Positions 33,197-41,327 of a stretch of 54,429 bases of DNA are shown one piece after another. Under the pieces are notes generated by a model that saw nothing but the letters and a program-made list of their open reading frames with translations, was not told the origin of the DNA and did no database searches. The translations under genes were made by a program, and so were the position numbers. The stretch spans positions 1-54,429 of the forward strand of contig JAFAYW010000032.1 of assembly GCA_019240125.1 (NCBI GenBank). Direction: 5' to 3'. Within the stretch, counting starts at the first letter, position 1. The number at the start of each line of letters is the position of its first letter. This stretch comes from Alphaproteobacteria bacterium. GTDB lineage: Bacteria > Pseudomonadota > Alphaproteobacteria > ATCC43930 > CGMCC-115725.

Positions 33197-33526
33197 TCAG
33201 CGGCGGCCACCACCGCCATGCCCGCCGCCACCGCCATGCCCGCCGCCACCGCCGTGAAACCCGCCACCGCCGTGAAAGCCTCCCTCGCGCCCGCGGCCGA
33301 ACCCACCGCCATAGAAGAAGCCGAAGCCGGCATCCGGGTAGATGTAATCCGGCGGGCCGGACAAATACGAGGCCGGCTCGCAGCCATATCCTGCGACGTA
33401 ATAGTAGCCCGGCGGGCACACATAGCCGATTTGGGCGGCGGCGTGATCGATGCTCGCCCATCCCGCAATGCTCAGACCGATAGCGCCGAGAAAGAGCATC
33501 GCCTGCCGAATTCTAACCTGGCTCAT
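33197..33526 (-). CDS. secreted Gly/His-rich small protein
   Basis: A 109-residue protein with a signal peptide (cleavage near SIDHAAA, about 31), a Pro/Tyr/Cys region (YVCPPGYYYVAGYGCEP) and a C-terminal half of Gly runs broken by His and Phe. The ATG at 33526 has an excellent AGGAGG site. The Cys-Pro-Pro-Gly-Tyr-Tyr pattern is common in small exported alphaproteobacterial proteins of unknown role. The Gly/His tail may bind metal or be structural. The gene lies 64 bases downstream of the Spy-like gene on the same strand. Confidence 0.75.
   Translation of the reverse strand: MSQVRIRQAMLFLGAIGLSIAGWASIDHAAAQIGYVCPPGYYYVAGYGCEPASYLSGPPDYIYPDAGFGFFYGGGFGRGREGGFHGGGGFHGGGGGHGGGGGHGGGGRR
33213..33284. 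repeat. tandem 18-base repeat encoding the Gly/His tail
   Basis: Four 18-base units run in a row. The first two (33213-33230 and 33231-33248) are identical; the third and fourth (33249-33266, 33267-33284) diverge. Each encodes six residues of the Gly/His/Phe tail of the overlapping small secreted protein. Length variation between strains would be expected by slippage. Confidence 0.8.
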
Positions 33527-33590
33527 CGTAACCTCCTGAGGTGCCCGTCTGCGCTGTCGGAGGACGCACACAATCCAAAACGGGATCGCC

Positions 33591-34148
33591 TCATTTGCTC
33601 CGAGATGCCTCGCGCCGCTGCTCAAGCTGAGCGAAGACCGTGTCCGCGGTTTTCTTCTGTTGGGCTGTCAGGCCCTGGTAGAGAGTTCCAAACACGGGTA
33701 CCAGTTTGTTGACGGCGTCGCTGTGCGCGGCTGTAAGCTTGGCGTACCAGTCGAGCTGGCCGACAGCGGTCGCGTCGGGGTGCCCGGCATGCTCCTGGAA
33801 CAGGGCCTGCATGGCCTGCGCGTTGCTGCGCATGACATCGGCGAAAGCCTTGAATTGCGGCTCCTCCTCGGCGGTGATGTGAAGCTGTTGGTGGAGCTGC
33901 GTGATCCTGGCCTCGACAAGCTCTGCCGGGCCGTGTGACGGCGCCGTGCCGGCTGCGGAAGGCTGGGCAGCAGGGGCGGGCGGCGGGCTCGCCGCGTCAG
34001 CCGCGGGTTGCGCCGGAGCCGCCTGTGCCAGCAACACAGCGGCATCTTGCGGCCGCGATGCCGCCGATACCGTGGTCGAGCCCGCCACAAGCAGCAATGC
34101 GGTGACAATGCCCACCGCCGTGCAGACGCGATCGCTCGTCGTTTTCAT
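33591..34148 (-). CDS. Spy/CpxP-like periplasmic protein (LTXXQ family)
   Basis: A 185-residue exported protein. The signal peptide spans about residues 1-29, followed by an Ala/Pro-rich linker to about 72. A helical domain then has LVEARITQLHQQLHITAEEEPQFKAFADVM and ends with the family motif LTAQQKKTADTVF (about 160-172). The Spy/CpxP family has periplasmic chaperone and envelope-stress functions. A good site (GAGGAG) precedes the ATG. The Gly/His-rich secreted protein gene follows, suggesting a small envelope-related operon. Confidence 0.85.
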   Translation of the reverse strand: MKTTSDRVCTAVGIVTALLLVAGSTTVSAASRPQDAAVLLAQAAPAQPAADAASPPPAPAAQPSAAGTAPSHGPAELVEARITQLHQQLHITAEEEPQFKAFADVMRSNAQAMQALFQEHAGHPDATAVGQLDWYAKLTAAHSDAVNKLVPVFGTLYQGLTAQQKKTADTVFAQLEQRREASRSK

Positions 34149-34282
34149 ATCCTTGTGCTCCTCGAAATAAATGGCCGAAGCCGATGTCGGTCGATCGTAG
34201 CGCGACTTAAGAAACCGTAGCGGCCGCTATCCGAACGCTGGCATCAGCGCCACTGTCAGATCATAGGGCGGCACGAAGCCGG

Positions 34283-34311
34283 ACACCCCCAACGCGAAGC
34301 GATGGGGGTGT
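34283..34311 (-). terminator. hairpin between SMP-30 and Spy-like genes
   Basis: A perfect 8-bp inverted repeat, ACACCCCC at 34283-34290 and GGGGGTGT at 34304-34311, with a 13-base loop. It lies between two minus-strand genes. It may be a second terminator for the upstream gene or part of the 5' region of the Spy-like gene. Confidence 0.4.
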
Positions 34312-34341
34312 GATATCGAGGCTCATGGGTAATAGACTATG

Positions 34342-34362
34342 CGGCGTCGTGCGACGACGCCG
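34342..34362 (-). terminator. hairpin just after the SMP-30 gene
   Basis: A perfect 9-bp stem, CGGCGTCGT at 34342-34350 and ACGACGCCG at 34354-34362, with a three-base loop, 16 bases past the SMP-30 stop on the minus strand. There is no T run, so it is a probable but weakly supported terminator. Confidence 0.5.
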
Positions 34363-34377
34363 TAGCCGTGCGGAGCG

Positions 34378-35295
34378 TCAGCACATGAAGTTCAGCTTCA
34401 GCCCGGGGTCCGGCCATTCCATCTCGGCCAGCTGGCCCGAAGCCGACAGCGTGATGTAGGCGGTGCGCAAATTGGGGCCGCCGAAGCAGATATTGGTCGG
34501 GTAGATATCGGGCATCTTCACCTGGCGCACGACATGGCCATCGGGTGCGATTACGGTGATGTGGCCGGTCATCAGCGTCGCGACGCTGATATTGCCGGAG
34601 GCCTCGACCGCCAGGCTGTCGAAGCGCTGAAAGCCGGGCAGGCCGCACACCAGGCGGCCGCCATAGGGCGCCGGGAAATGCTCCTTCTTGATCACGCCCG
34701 GCGACTCGATATCAAAGGCGAAGACGCGCGAGCTTTCGGTGTCGGCGAAATATACCGTCTTCTCGTCGGGTGACAGGCCGACCCCGTTGGGGCTCAGCAG
34801 CGGGTAGGCGAGCTCAGTGATTTTCGAGCCATCTGGCAATGCGTAATACAATCCGCCATGGTCGCGGTGATAGGCATAGCGTTTGCCCAGATCGGTGAAG
34901 TAGAAGCCGCCCTGCTTGTCAAAGACGAGGTCGTTTGGCGCTGACAATTTGTGCCCGCTGCACTCCGTGTACAGAACACGCGTTTCACCGGTTTTCGGGT
35001 CGATACGCTGGATGGACCCGGTCTTGTAATCGGGCGCGGGGCCGGTCGAGAGGAATTTCGGCGTCGTCTCGTACACCGCGCCGCCATTGTTGCAGACATA
35101 GAGCGCGCCGTCCGGCCCGGTCGCGACGCCGTTTGGGCCGCCGCCGGCCTTGCCAATCTCGGTCTTCTTGCCGTCGGACGCGACGCGCGTGACTTTCCTA
35201 CCGGAAATCTCGCCGAGGATCACCGACCCGTCGGCCATCCACACCGGCCCTTCGGGAAATCCCAGATCGGACGCGAGAATGCGAATATCGGCCAT
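34378..35295 (-). CDS. SMP-30/gluconolactonase family protein
   Basis: A 305-residue six-bladed propeller enzyme of the regucalcin/lactonase group. Metal-site elements are seen as FPEGPVW (Glu, about 13-19), GGPNGVATGPDGALYVCNNGG (Asn, about 52-72), SAPNDLVFDKQGGFYFTD (Asn, about 118-135) and SPNGVGLSPDEKTVYFADT (Asp/Asn, about 168-186). Members hydrolyse sugar or other lactones. ATG at 35295 follows GGGAGGA. It ends a run of minus-strand catabolic genes but is separated from the NIPSNAP pair by a palindromic repeat, so it may have its own promoter. Confidence 0.92.
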   Translation of the reverse strand: MADIRILASDLGFPEGPVWMADGSVILGEISGRKVTRVASDGKKTEIGKAGGGPNGVATGPDGALYVCNNGGAVYETTPKFLSTGPAPDYKTGSIQRIDPKTGETRVLYTECSGHKLSAPNDLVFDKQGGFYFTDLGKRYAYHRDHGGLYYALPDGSKITELAYPLLSPNGVGLSPDEKTVYFADTESSRVFAFDIESPGVIKKEHFPAPYGGRLVCGLPGFQRFDSLAVEASGNISVATLMTGHITVIAPDGHVVRQVKMPDIYPTNICFGGPNLRTAYITLSASGQLAEMEWPDPGLKLNFMC

Positions 35296-35331
35296 GTCTT
35301 CCTCCCGAAATTTTTGAGTTGCCGCAAAGAT

Positions 35332-35449
35332 CCTCTCCCGCATGCGGGAGAGGGGAGACCAGCCGCGTTGGCGGCTGGTGGGTGAGGGTCTTACAGAAGG
35401 AGTCGCGTCCCCTCACGCCAGCCCTCCCCCCACTGGGGGAGAAGGGGCT
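35332..35449. repeat. interspersed palindromic repeat, second locus
   Basis: A 22-bp perfect palindrome at 35332-35353 (CCTCTCCCGCA and complement) is followed by an 8-bp stem (CCAGCCGC at 35359-35366, GCGGCTGG at 35371-35378) and GGGTGAGGG. A second, inverted half unit (CCCCTCACGCCAGCCC, then a CTCCCC/GGGGAG stem) runs to about 35449. The GGGTGAGGG, CCCTCAC and CTCTCCC words match the element at 28146-28267. It fills the spacer between the SMP-30 and NIPSNAP genes. Confidence 0.8.
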
Positions 35450-35462
35450 TTACCGAGGGGGA

Positions 35463-35789
35463 CTACTTCACCGACGAGAAGCTGGTGGGGATCAGGAAGG
35501 AGTTTTCGACGCGAGCGTTGATCGGGCCGGCTTTTTCGGTTTCGGCGCGTTTGGCGATCCATTCCGGGTCGGCCTGGAATGCGTCCCATTTCTTCTCGCG
35601 TTCGGCCAGCGACTCCCATTGCAGCATGTAGGTCAGGTCACCATTCGACTCGCCGACCAGAGTTGTCCAGAACCCGGCCTGCTTGATGCCATGCCGCTCC
35701 CAGATCTTCAGCGTAATGGTATCGAACCGCTTCAGCAGGTCGGGTAATTTGCCGGGCATCGTGTGATAGACGCGCAGTTCATAGATCAT
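35463..35789 (-). CDS. NIPSNAP family protein (second copy)
   Basis: A 108-residue ferredoxin-like NIPSNAP protein: MIYELRVYHTMPG at the start, QAGFWTTLVGESNGDLTYMLQWESLAERE in the middle and PTSFSSVK at the end. By hand alignment it is about 73% identical to the copy just upstream (35824-36150), so the two are a recent tandem duplication. Bacterial NIPSNAP proteins have no settled role and often sit in catabolic operons. It is 34 bases downstream of its twin. Confidence 0.88.
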   Translation of the reverse strand: MIYELRVYHTMPGKLPDLLKRFDTITLKIWERHGIKQAGFWTTLVGESNGDLTYMLQWESLAEREKKWDAFQADPEWIAKRAETEKAGPINARVENSFLIPTSFSSVK

Positions 35790-35823
35790 GGCAGTTTTTC
35801 CTCTCGCTGAGTTCTTCAGGCCG

Positions 35824-36150
35824 TCACTTCACTGACGAGAATGACGTTGGCACCAGGAACTGGTTGGTGATCGAGGCGACGATCGGGCCATTCTTTTCGG
35901 TCTCGGCGCGCGCCTTGAGCCATTCCGGATCGGCGCCGAACTTGCCCATCTTCTCCTCGCGTTCGGCCAGTGACTCCCATTTCAGGAAGTAGGTCAGATC
36001 CATGCTGTTGGGGCCGACCAGCGTGGTCCAGAAGCCAGCCTGATGGATGCGGTGCTTTTCCCACAATTTAAGCGTGATCGTGTCGAACCGCTTGATCAGG
36101 TCGGGCAGGCGCCCGGGCACGCAGTGGTACACGCGCAATTCGTAGATCAT
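35824..36150 (-). CDS. NIPSNAP family protein (first copy)
   Basis: A 108-residue NIPSNAP protein starting MIYELRVYHCVPGRLPD and sharing FDTITLK, QAGFWTTLVG, WESLAERE, ADPEW, RAETEK and the identical ending PTSFSSVK with its tandem twin. The start at 36150 matches the twin exactly; the longer open frame upstream is the shadow of the hydrolase gene. Differences cluster around residues 47-51 and 68-74, which may mark the ligand-facing side (inference). The gene lies 76 bases downstream of the dienelactone-hydrolase-like gene. Confidence 0.88.
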   Translation of the reverse strand: MIYELRVYHCVPGRLPDLIKRFDTITLKLWEKHRIHQAGFWTTLVGPNSMDLTYFLKWESLAEREEKMGKFGADPEWLKARAETEKNGPIVASITNQFLVPTSFSSVK

Positions 36151-36226
36151 GGGGATACTCCCGGAAGGTGAGGAGCATCTAGCATGCTGCCCACGCCGCA
36201 TGCCGGCAAGCGCCGAATAGGCGATC

Positions 36227-37078
36227 TTACCGGAGATAGCCCGCGAGGAACTGTTGCACGCGGGGAAACGCATCGGCGGTCGCCGCAGCGTTGTACTCGA
36301 GCCGATGGCCGAGCTTGTAGCGCGTTCCTCCCGCAACATCGAAGGCGTGATAGGCGCCGGGATAGACCTGCACCGTAATCGGAGCGCCGGGATTGGCGTT
36401 GGCCAGCGCGAGGCAGCGCGCCGCCGGCGTCCAATCATCGCCGTCGCCGCTCAGCGCCAGCAATGGCACGATGACCGGGTTGCCGACGGGCCGGCCGCAT
36501 CCGGGATAGACGCCCACGCTGGCGACGAGCCGGCCGCCGCGCGCCGCAAATTGCTGCCGCAGCGGCTGAAGTTCCGGAAAATCCCGCGCCAGCGCCACTG
36601 CCGTCCCGCCGCCATGCGAGAAGCCGATCGCGGCAATGCGGTCCAGCCTGACATCGGGCCGGCCGGCCAGCAAAGTGGCGCCGGTAAGCGCATCCGCGGC
36701 CCGCTCGAGGGCTGTCACCGCGTTGGTGCCGCAGACCTCGGTATAGCCGCGCGCCGTGAAGCTGTCGATTTTCAGCGTCGCGTAACCCTGCTGCTGCAGA
36801 AACGCCACCCAGCCGGGCAGCGAACCGCCCGACATATTGGCGTAATAGCCGGAGCAGCTGTGCAGGACGATGACGAGCGGGAACGGCCCCGGGCCAGGCG
36901 GCTTGCCGAAGATTGCGAAGAGCTGGATCTGCTGGCCATGGTAATCGACCGGCACGTTGAGCTGCTCCTCGGCGCGCGCCGCGCCGCCCAGCGCCATCAG
37001 CAATAGGGCTAGGCCGAGCCGCAGCACAGTTGCGGCCGGCCGACGCGGCCTCAATTGGTAAGCCGACTTGCCGCCCAT
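36227..37078 (-). CDS. exported dienelactone hydrolase-like alpha/beta hydrolase
   Basis: A 283-residue protein with a signal peptide (about 1-36, cleavage after GAARA). The catalytic residues are Ser in IGFSHGGGTA (about 150-159), Asp in LSGDGDDWTP and His in GAYHAFD (about 243-249). The oxyanion loop is VLHSCSGYYANM. Two Cys pairs (HSC, EVCGTN, PGCG, ARC) would suit an exported enzyme. It belongs to the dienelactone hydrolase family in the broad sense; the substrate is unknown. Its first 28 bases overlap the end of the amidase gene upstream, so translation is coupled. Confidence 0.88.
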   Translation of the reverse strand: MGGKSAYQLRPRRPAATVLRLGLALLLMALGGAARAEEQLNVPVDYHGQQIQLFAIFGKPPGPGPFPLVIVLHSCSGYYANMSGGSLPGWVAFLQQQGYATLKIDSFTARGYTEVCGTNAVTALERAADALTGATLLAGRPDVRLDRIAAIGFSHGGGTAVALARDFPELQPLRQQFAARGGRLVASVGVYPGCGRPVGNPVIVPLLALSGDGDDWTPAARCLALANANPGAPITVQVYPGAYHAFDVAGGTRYKLGHRLEYNAAATADAFPRVQQFLAGYLR

Positions 37079-38331
37079 GTCGCAACATTCAGCAGGGCTT
37101 CATCGCGGAACCTCTGCCCGATCAGCTGCACGCCGAGCGGCAGGCCCTGCGGCCCGGTGCCGGCCGGCAGCGTCACGCAGGGTGTCCAGGCCAGCGTCCA
37201 GATCGCGTTGAAGCTGGCGTCGCCGGTCGAGTCGTGGCCTTGCGGCGCCTCGCCAACCGCGCTGGGTGCCAATAAAACGTCGACATCGGCGAAGATGTCG
37301 TCGATGTGGCGGCGGTATGCCTCGGCAGTTTCGAGTGCCTCGACATAGGCGGCGTGCGGCAGCTCACGGCCGGGACGCAATACGGTATCGCGCAATACCT
37401 GACTCACCAGGTCGTGGTGCTGCTCGTATTCGTAAGCATAGTTGCGCGCCGCCTCGTAGGTGAAGACGCGGCGGTGGTGCTCGGGGATGTTCGCGAATTC
37501 GGGGGCAAATGATACCTCCGTCACCGTGGCGCCGGCGGCCGCAAGACGCGAGGCGGTGTTTTCGATCAATCCTTGTGTCACCGCATCGGCGCGATCCCAG
37601 ATTGGGGTGCGGCACAGCCCTATCCGCGGCGCACCGGTGCTGCGGTCGATCTCCCGCAACTTGCCGTCCGTCAACGCGGCGCGCAACGGCGGTAGATCCT
37701 CGACGCTGCGGCAGATGATGCCGAGTGTGTCGAGGTTAGGGCATTGCATCTTGATGCCGCTGCGGCTGAATTCGCCAAAGCTCGGCTTGTACCCGACGAC
37801 GCCGCAGAATGCGGCCGGCCGGATCGTCGAGCCGCCCGTCTGGGTCCCGAGCGCGGCTGGTACCTGGAAATCCGCGACGGCCGCCGCCGACCCGCTCGAC
37901 GACCCGCCCGGCGTATGCGCCGCGTTGTGCGGATGCACGGTGGCGCCAGGGAAGCGATTGGCGAATTCGGTGGTGACTGCCTTACCCATCACCGTGCCGC
38001 CGGCGCCCCGCAACAACGCAATGCAGGCGGCGTCAGCAAAGGGGCGATTGCCGCGATAGATCGGCGAACCGTGCTGCGTGGGCATGTCGCCGGTATCGAT
38101 AATGTCCTTGACGCCGAGCGGCAGCCCGGCGAGGAGGCCGGGGCGGCCGGCATGATCCGCGGCGCGGGCCTCCGCGAGCGCCTGATTCGGGTCGAGCCAG
38201 GTCCAGGCCTTGACGTCCTTGCGCTCGGCGGCGCGCTCCAGGCAGGCTCGCATCAAGGCCTCGGCGCTCAGATCGCCGGCACGCAATCGCGCGATCGCGG
38301 CGGCGGCGGATAGCTGGTTCGCTGCGCTCAT
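37051..38331 (-). CDS. amidase signature enzyme (second of tandem pair)
   Basis: A 426-residue amidase-signature hydrolase. The catalytic Lys is in PLGVKDIIDTGDMPTQHGS (about 71-89), and the two Ser are in the Gly/Ser-rich run GGSSSGSAAAVADFQVPAALG and GTQTGGSTIRPAAF (about 141-175). The family cleaves amides, from glutamine and glutamyl-tRNA to xenobiotic amides; lack of GatB/C neighbours argues against a tRNA role. Its ATG overlaps the previous amidase stop by ATGA. The two amidases share most motifs and probably arose by duplication. Confidence 0.92.
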   Translation of the reverse strand: MSAANQLSAAAAIARLRAGDLSAEALMRACLERAAERKDVKAWTWLDPNQALAEARAADHAGRPGLLAGLPLGVKDIIDTGDMPTQHGSPIYRGNRPFADAACIALLRGAGGTVMGKAVTTEFANRFPGATVHPHNAAHTPGGSSSGSAAAVADFQVPAALGTQTGGSTIRPAAFCGVVGYKPSFGEFSRSGIKMQCPNLDTLGIICRSVEDLPPLRAALTDGKLREIDRSTGAPRIGLCRTPIWDRADAVTQGLIENTASRLAAAGATVTEVSFAPEFANIPEHHRRVFTYEAARNYAYEYEQHHDLVSQVLRDTVLRPGRELPHAAYVEALETAEAYRRHIDDIFADVDVLLAPSAVGEAPQGHDSTGDASFNAIWTLAWTPCVTLPAGTGPQGLPLGVQLIGQRFRDEALLNVATWAASRLTN

Positions 38332-39626
38332 GCCCGGGCTCCCAACTTGCTTTCCACCCATAGTCCGACCTCGAGCAGCCGGTTGTCCGCGTGGCGACGG
38401 CCGACCAGTTGGACCCCGACTGGCAACCCGTTGGGGCCGGTACCGGCGGGCAAGGTCAGACAGGGCACGTAAAGTACGGTCCAGAGCGCGTTGAACACGG
38501 CTGATCCGGTGTGCTGCAATCCACGGGGTGCTTCGCCCGGCGCAGGCAGAGTAAGGATTGCGTCGAATTGGCTCGCCCATTGCCCTGCCGCAGCGCGGGC
38601 CCGCTCGGCAGCGCGCCAGGCCCGGCGAAAATCGTCGAGAGATAACTTGTTGCCGGCCGCCAGCTTGCCGTGTTCCAGCAGGTCGTCGCTGAGCAGCGCG
38701 GCGTGGCGCAGCAGTTCCGGCGCGTGATTGCGCGGCCCTTCGTAATTGCTGTGGGTTGCCTGAATGGCCGAGATGTCGGTGCATTCAGGTGGCAACTCGC
38801 TCTCAATGATCTCGGCGCCGGCCGTTGCCAGCCGCTTTGCCGCATCCTCAAGCACCGCTTGGCCGTCGGGCTGCGCCGCATCCCAATGCGGCGTGCGGCA
38901 TAGCGCGAGGCGCGGCCGCCGGTCGGGCATACTGGGCGGTTCGTAGGGGATTGCCATCAGCGCGGCACGAAACAGTGCCGTATCCTCCACCGAGCGCGCC
39001 ATCGTGCCAACCGTGTCGAGGCTTTCGGTATTGGCGTGCATTCCGGCGGGCGGGAGATGGCCGTAGCTCGGCTTGAACCCGACGACGCCGCAATAGGCGG
39101 CCGGGCGGATAACCGAGCCGCCAGTCTGCGTTCCGATGGCGAGGGGTACCATGAAATCGGCGACAGCCGCGGCCGAGCCGCTCGACGAGCCGCCGGGGCT
39201 GTGATTGCGGTTGTGCGGATTGCTGGTCGGGCCGGGATGCCGGTTGGCGAATTCGGTGGTGACCGTTTTGCCCATCAGAACCCCGCCCGCGGCTCGCGGC
39301 AAGGCGGCGGCGCTGGCGTCAAAAGTCGGGCGACAACCGGTATAGATCGGCGAGCCGTAACCGGTGGGCATATCGACCGTGTCGAAGATATCCTTGATGC
39401 CGAACGGCACGCCCTTGAGAACGCCATTTCGGCCGCCCGTATCGCTGGCGCGGGCGACAGCCAGCGCTTGCTCCCGGTCGAGGTGGGCCCAGGCGCGCAC
39501 GACCGGCTCGCGCTGGCGAACGCGGTCAAGACAGCTCCGCACGATCGCTTCGCTCGTCAACTGGCCGCGCACGACGCGGCGAGCCAGTTCGACTGCAGAA
39601 AGTGAGTGAGGCTCGGAGTTCAACAT
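38328..39626 (-). CDS. amidase signature enzyme (first of tandem pair)
   Basis: A 432-residue paralogue of the next gene. The catalytic Lys is in PFGIKDIFDTVDMPTGYGS (about 71-89), and the Ser residues lie in SPGGSSSGSAAAVADFMVPLAIG and GTQTGGSVIRPAAYCG (about 139-174). It probably opens the operon that runs through the second amidase, the exported hydrolase and the NIPSNAP pair. The start at 39626 lies opposite the divergent TauE/SafE gene, with 125 bases between for both promoters. Together the genes suggest breakdown of an amide-containing compound (inference). Confidence 0.92.
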   Translation of the reverse strand: MLNSEPHSLSAVELARRVVRGQLTSEAIVRSCLDRVRQREPVVRAWAHLDREQALAVARASDTGGRNGVLKGVPFGIKDIFDTVDMPTGYGSPIYTGCRPTFDASAAALPRAAGGVLMGKTVTTEFANRHPGPTSNPHNRNHSPGGSSSGSAAAVADFMVPLAIGTQTGGSVIRPAAYCGVVGFKPSYGHLPPAGMHANTESLDTVGTMARSVEDTALFRAALMAIPYEPPSMPDRRPRLALCRTPHWDAAQPDGQAVLEDAAKRLATAGAEIIESELPPECTDISAIQATHSNYEGPRNHAPELLRHAALLSDDLLEHGKLAAGNKLSLDDFRRAWRAAERARAAAGQWASQFDAILTLPAPGEAPRGLQHTGSAVFNALWTVLYVPCLTLPAGTGPNGLPVGVQLVGRRHADNRLLEVGLWVESKLGARA

Positions 39627-39751
39627 TAGCGGCGCTCCCTGAGTGGCGCGAGGGTATCTAAGCAGGCTTCGGCACCGGGTGTCACCCGCGCTTTACGCGT
39701 GCATATCCGTTGTGCCCCGTGCGAGGGTCGTGCCGGTTTGTGGCGGCAGGG

Positions 39752-40498
39752 ATGAGCAACGAAACGCTTTGCATCCTGCTGGGGGCGGGCCTCGCCGGGT
39801 TTGTCCAGGGGCTGTCCGGCTTTGCCTTCGGCCTGGTGGCGATCCCGATCTGGGCGTCGGCGGTGCCGCCTCAGATGGTCGGCCCCATGGCCGTGCTTGG
39901 CTCGATGCTCAGTGGCCTGATGTCGATCGGTGCGGCGCGACGCGGCTTTGACTGGAGCCGGACCTGGCCATTCATTGTTGGCGGCGTTGTTGGCGTGCCG
40001 ATCGGGGTGCGCATCCTCGCTTACCTTGATCCTGTCGTGTTCAAGATGGCGGTCGGCTGCTTGCTGCTGATTTACTGCCCAGTGCTGCTGCTGTTGCGCC
40101 ACCCGCCGAGTATCAGCACCGGCGGGCGATGGGCCGATGCGGCAATCGGCTGGATCGGTGGGGTGATGGGCGGAATCGCCGGGCTGACCGGGCCGATCCC
40201 GATCTTGTGGTGCATGCTGCGCCCCTGGACGCCCCTGATGCAGCGTTCGGTCTTTCAAACCTTTAACATCGCGATGCAGGCACTTGCGCTGACCATGTAT
40301 GCGGCGAGCGGGATGTTGACGCCCAGCGTTCTGGGCGATTTCGCGATCGTCATTCCAGCGATCCTGCTCCCGGCACTAGTGGGGTCGCGCCTCTATCATC
40401 GCATCGACCCCGTCGCGTTTCGTCGGCTCGTCTTGGCGCTCCTGATTGTCTCGGGCATCACATTGCTGGCGGTTTCGGTACCAGCGCTCCTCCGCTAA
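39752..40498 (+). CDS. TauE/SafE family membrane transporter
   Basis: A 248-residue protein with about seven to eight hydrophobic segments in two halves, each starting with a G-rich helix: GLAGFVQGLSGFAFGLVAIP (about 13-32) and IGWIGGVMGGIAGLTGPIPIL (about 131-151). This is the TauE/SafE (DUF81) pattern of sulfite, sulfoacetate or other organic-anion exporters. The substrate is not readable; its position divergent from the amidase operon suggests export or import of a related compound (inference). The ATG at 39752 has GCAGGG close by. Confidence 0.88.
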   Translation: MSNETLCILLGAGLAGFVQGLSGFAFGLVAIPIWASAVPPQMVGPMAVLGSMLSGLMSIGAARRGFDWSRTWPFIVGGVVGVPIGVRILAYLDPVVFKMAVGCLLLIYCPVLLLLRHPPSISTGGRWADAAIGWIGGVMGGIAGLTGPIPILWCMLRPWTPLMQRSVFQTFNIAMQALALTMYAASGMLTPSVLGDFAIVIPAILLPALVGSRLYHRIDPVAFRRLVLALLIVSGITLLAVSVPALLR

Positions 40499-40623
40499 CC
40501 CGCCTGCGACAGCGTCGCGCGGTGTCGAGCAACGAGATCATCTTGGGAGCGGTGGCATGGTGCCGCCGTCTGCGATTCCGTGTCCACCGCAATGCGATCC
40601 GTCCGCCGACGGGTTTTCTCGCG

Positions 40624-41043
40624 TCAGGCCGAGATGATCGGGTTCTGCTGCTGGGAGAGTTCACTCTCGCTGGGCAGCCGGTTGTTGGGGGTGAGCCGAT
40701 CGATGATGGCTGGAAGGGCCTGCGCCAGCAGTGGCAGGAGTTGGCTATGTTCGAGGCCGGTATTCTGCGCGAGCCGCTCGATGGTTTGCGGCCCGAGCGC
40801 CTGGCCGAGTTGGTCGGGCGCTACGGTTTGGTTGTTGCCCGGTCCGATCCAGGAGCGAACTGCATCGCCAAGCCCGCCCTGCTCAAGGCGCTGCACCAAC
40901 TCGCCGAGACCACCGGTCAGACCTGCCGGCGCTCCGGCATTGGAATTGCCTCGTTCGGTGGCGAGGGCACCGAGGAGCGAGTTCGCCAGGCCGCCACCTT
41001 GATCGGACAGCGCCGAGCCGAGCAGATTATCAAGAATTCCCAC
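40624..41043 (-). CDS. YidB family (DUF937) protein
   Basis: A 139-residue protein with the YidB pattern: MGILDNLLGSALSD at the N terminus, GGLGELVQRLEQGGLGDAVRSWIGPGNN (about 44-71), then a conserved TVAPDQLGQALG helix and LLPLLAQALPAIIDRLTPN. Function is unproven. The start is a GTG at 41043 with GGAG six bases ahead. It is convergent with the TauE/SafE gene and divergent from the YihY-like gene. Confidence 0.9.
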   Translation of the reverse strand: MGILDNLLGSALSDQGGGLANSLLGALATERGNSNAGAPAGLTGGLGELVQRLEQGGLGDAVRSWIGPGNNQTVAPDQLGQALGPQTIERLAQNTGLEHSQLLPLLAQALPAIIDRLTPNNRLPSESELSQQQNPIISA

Positions 41044-41327
41044 GTCATTCTCCGCAGCAGAGGGGTCGCGTTTGAGTTAACGGGGCGGCGGCTGCCAGTG
41101 TCTCCGGAATTTTCAGAAATCCCCTTGTCCATGCCGCTACAAAGGAAATCTATGACTGTAGAGTTTACGAATGATGTCCCCGGAACGGCGCTCCCCTTTC
41201 CCGGGTTAACCATACGAATTCTGAGAACATCGTGGTTTCGGGCGCGCTTCCGAGGACGGATGCTGAAGAATACTGTGGCCTGAGTAGCGCGATGATCGTC
41301 GGGAGGGGTCGGCGGGGAGCGAGCGAG

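Noticed and set aside
33213-33284. CRISPR-like tandem repeat
   Set aside because: The 18-base units are contiguous, in frame and encode a Gly/His tail of a secreted protein; there are no spacers.
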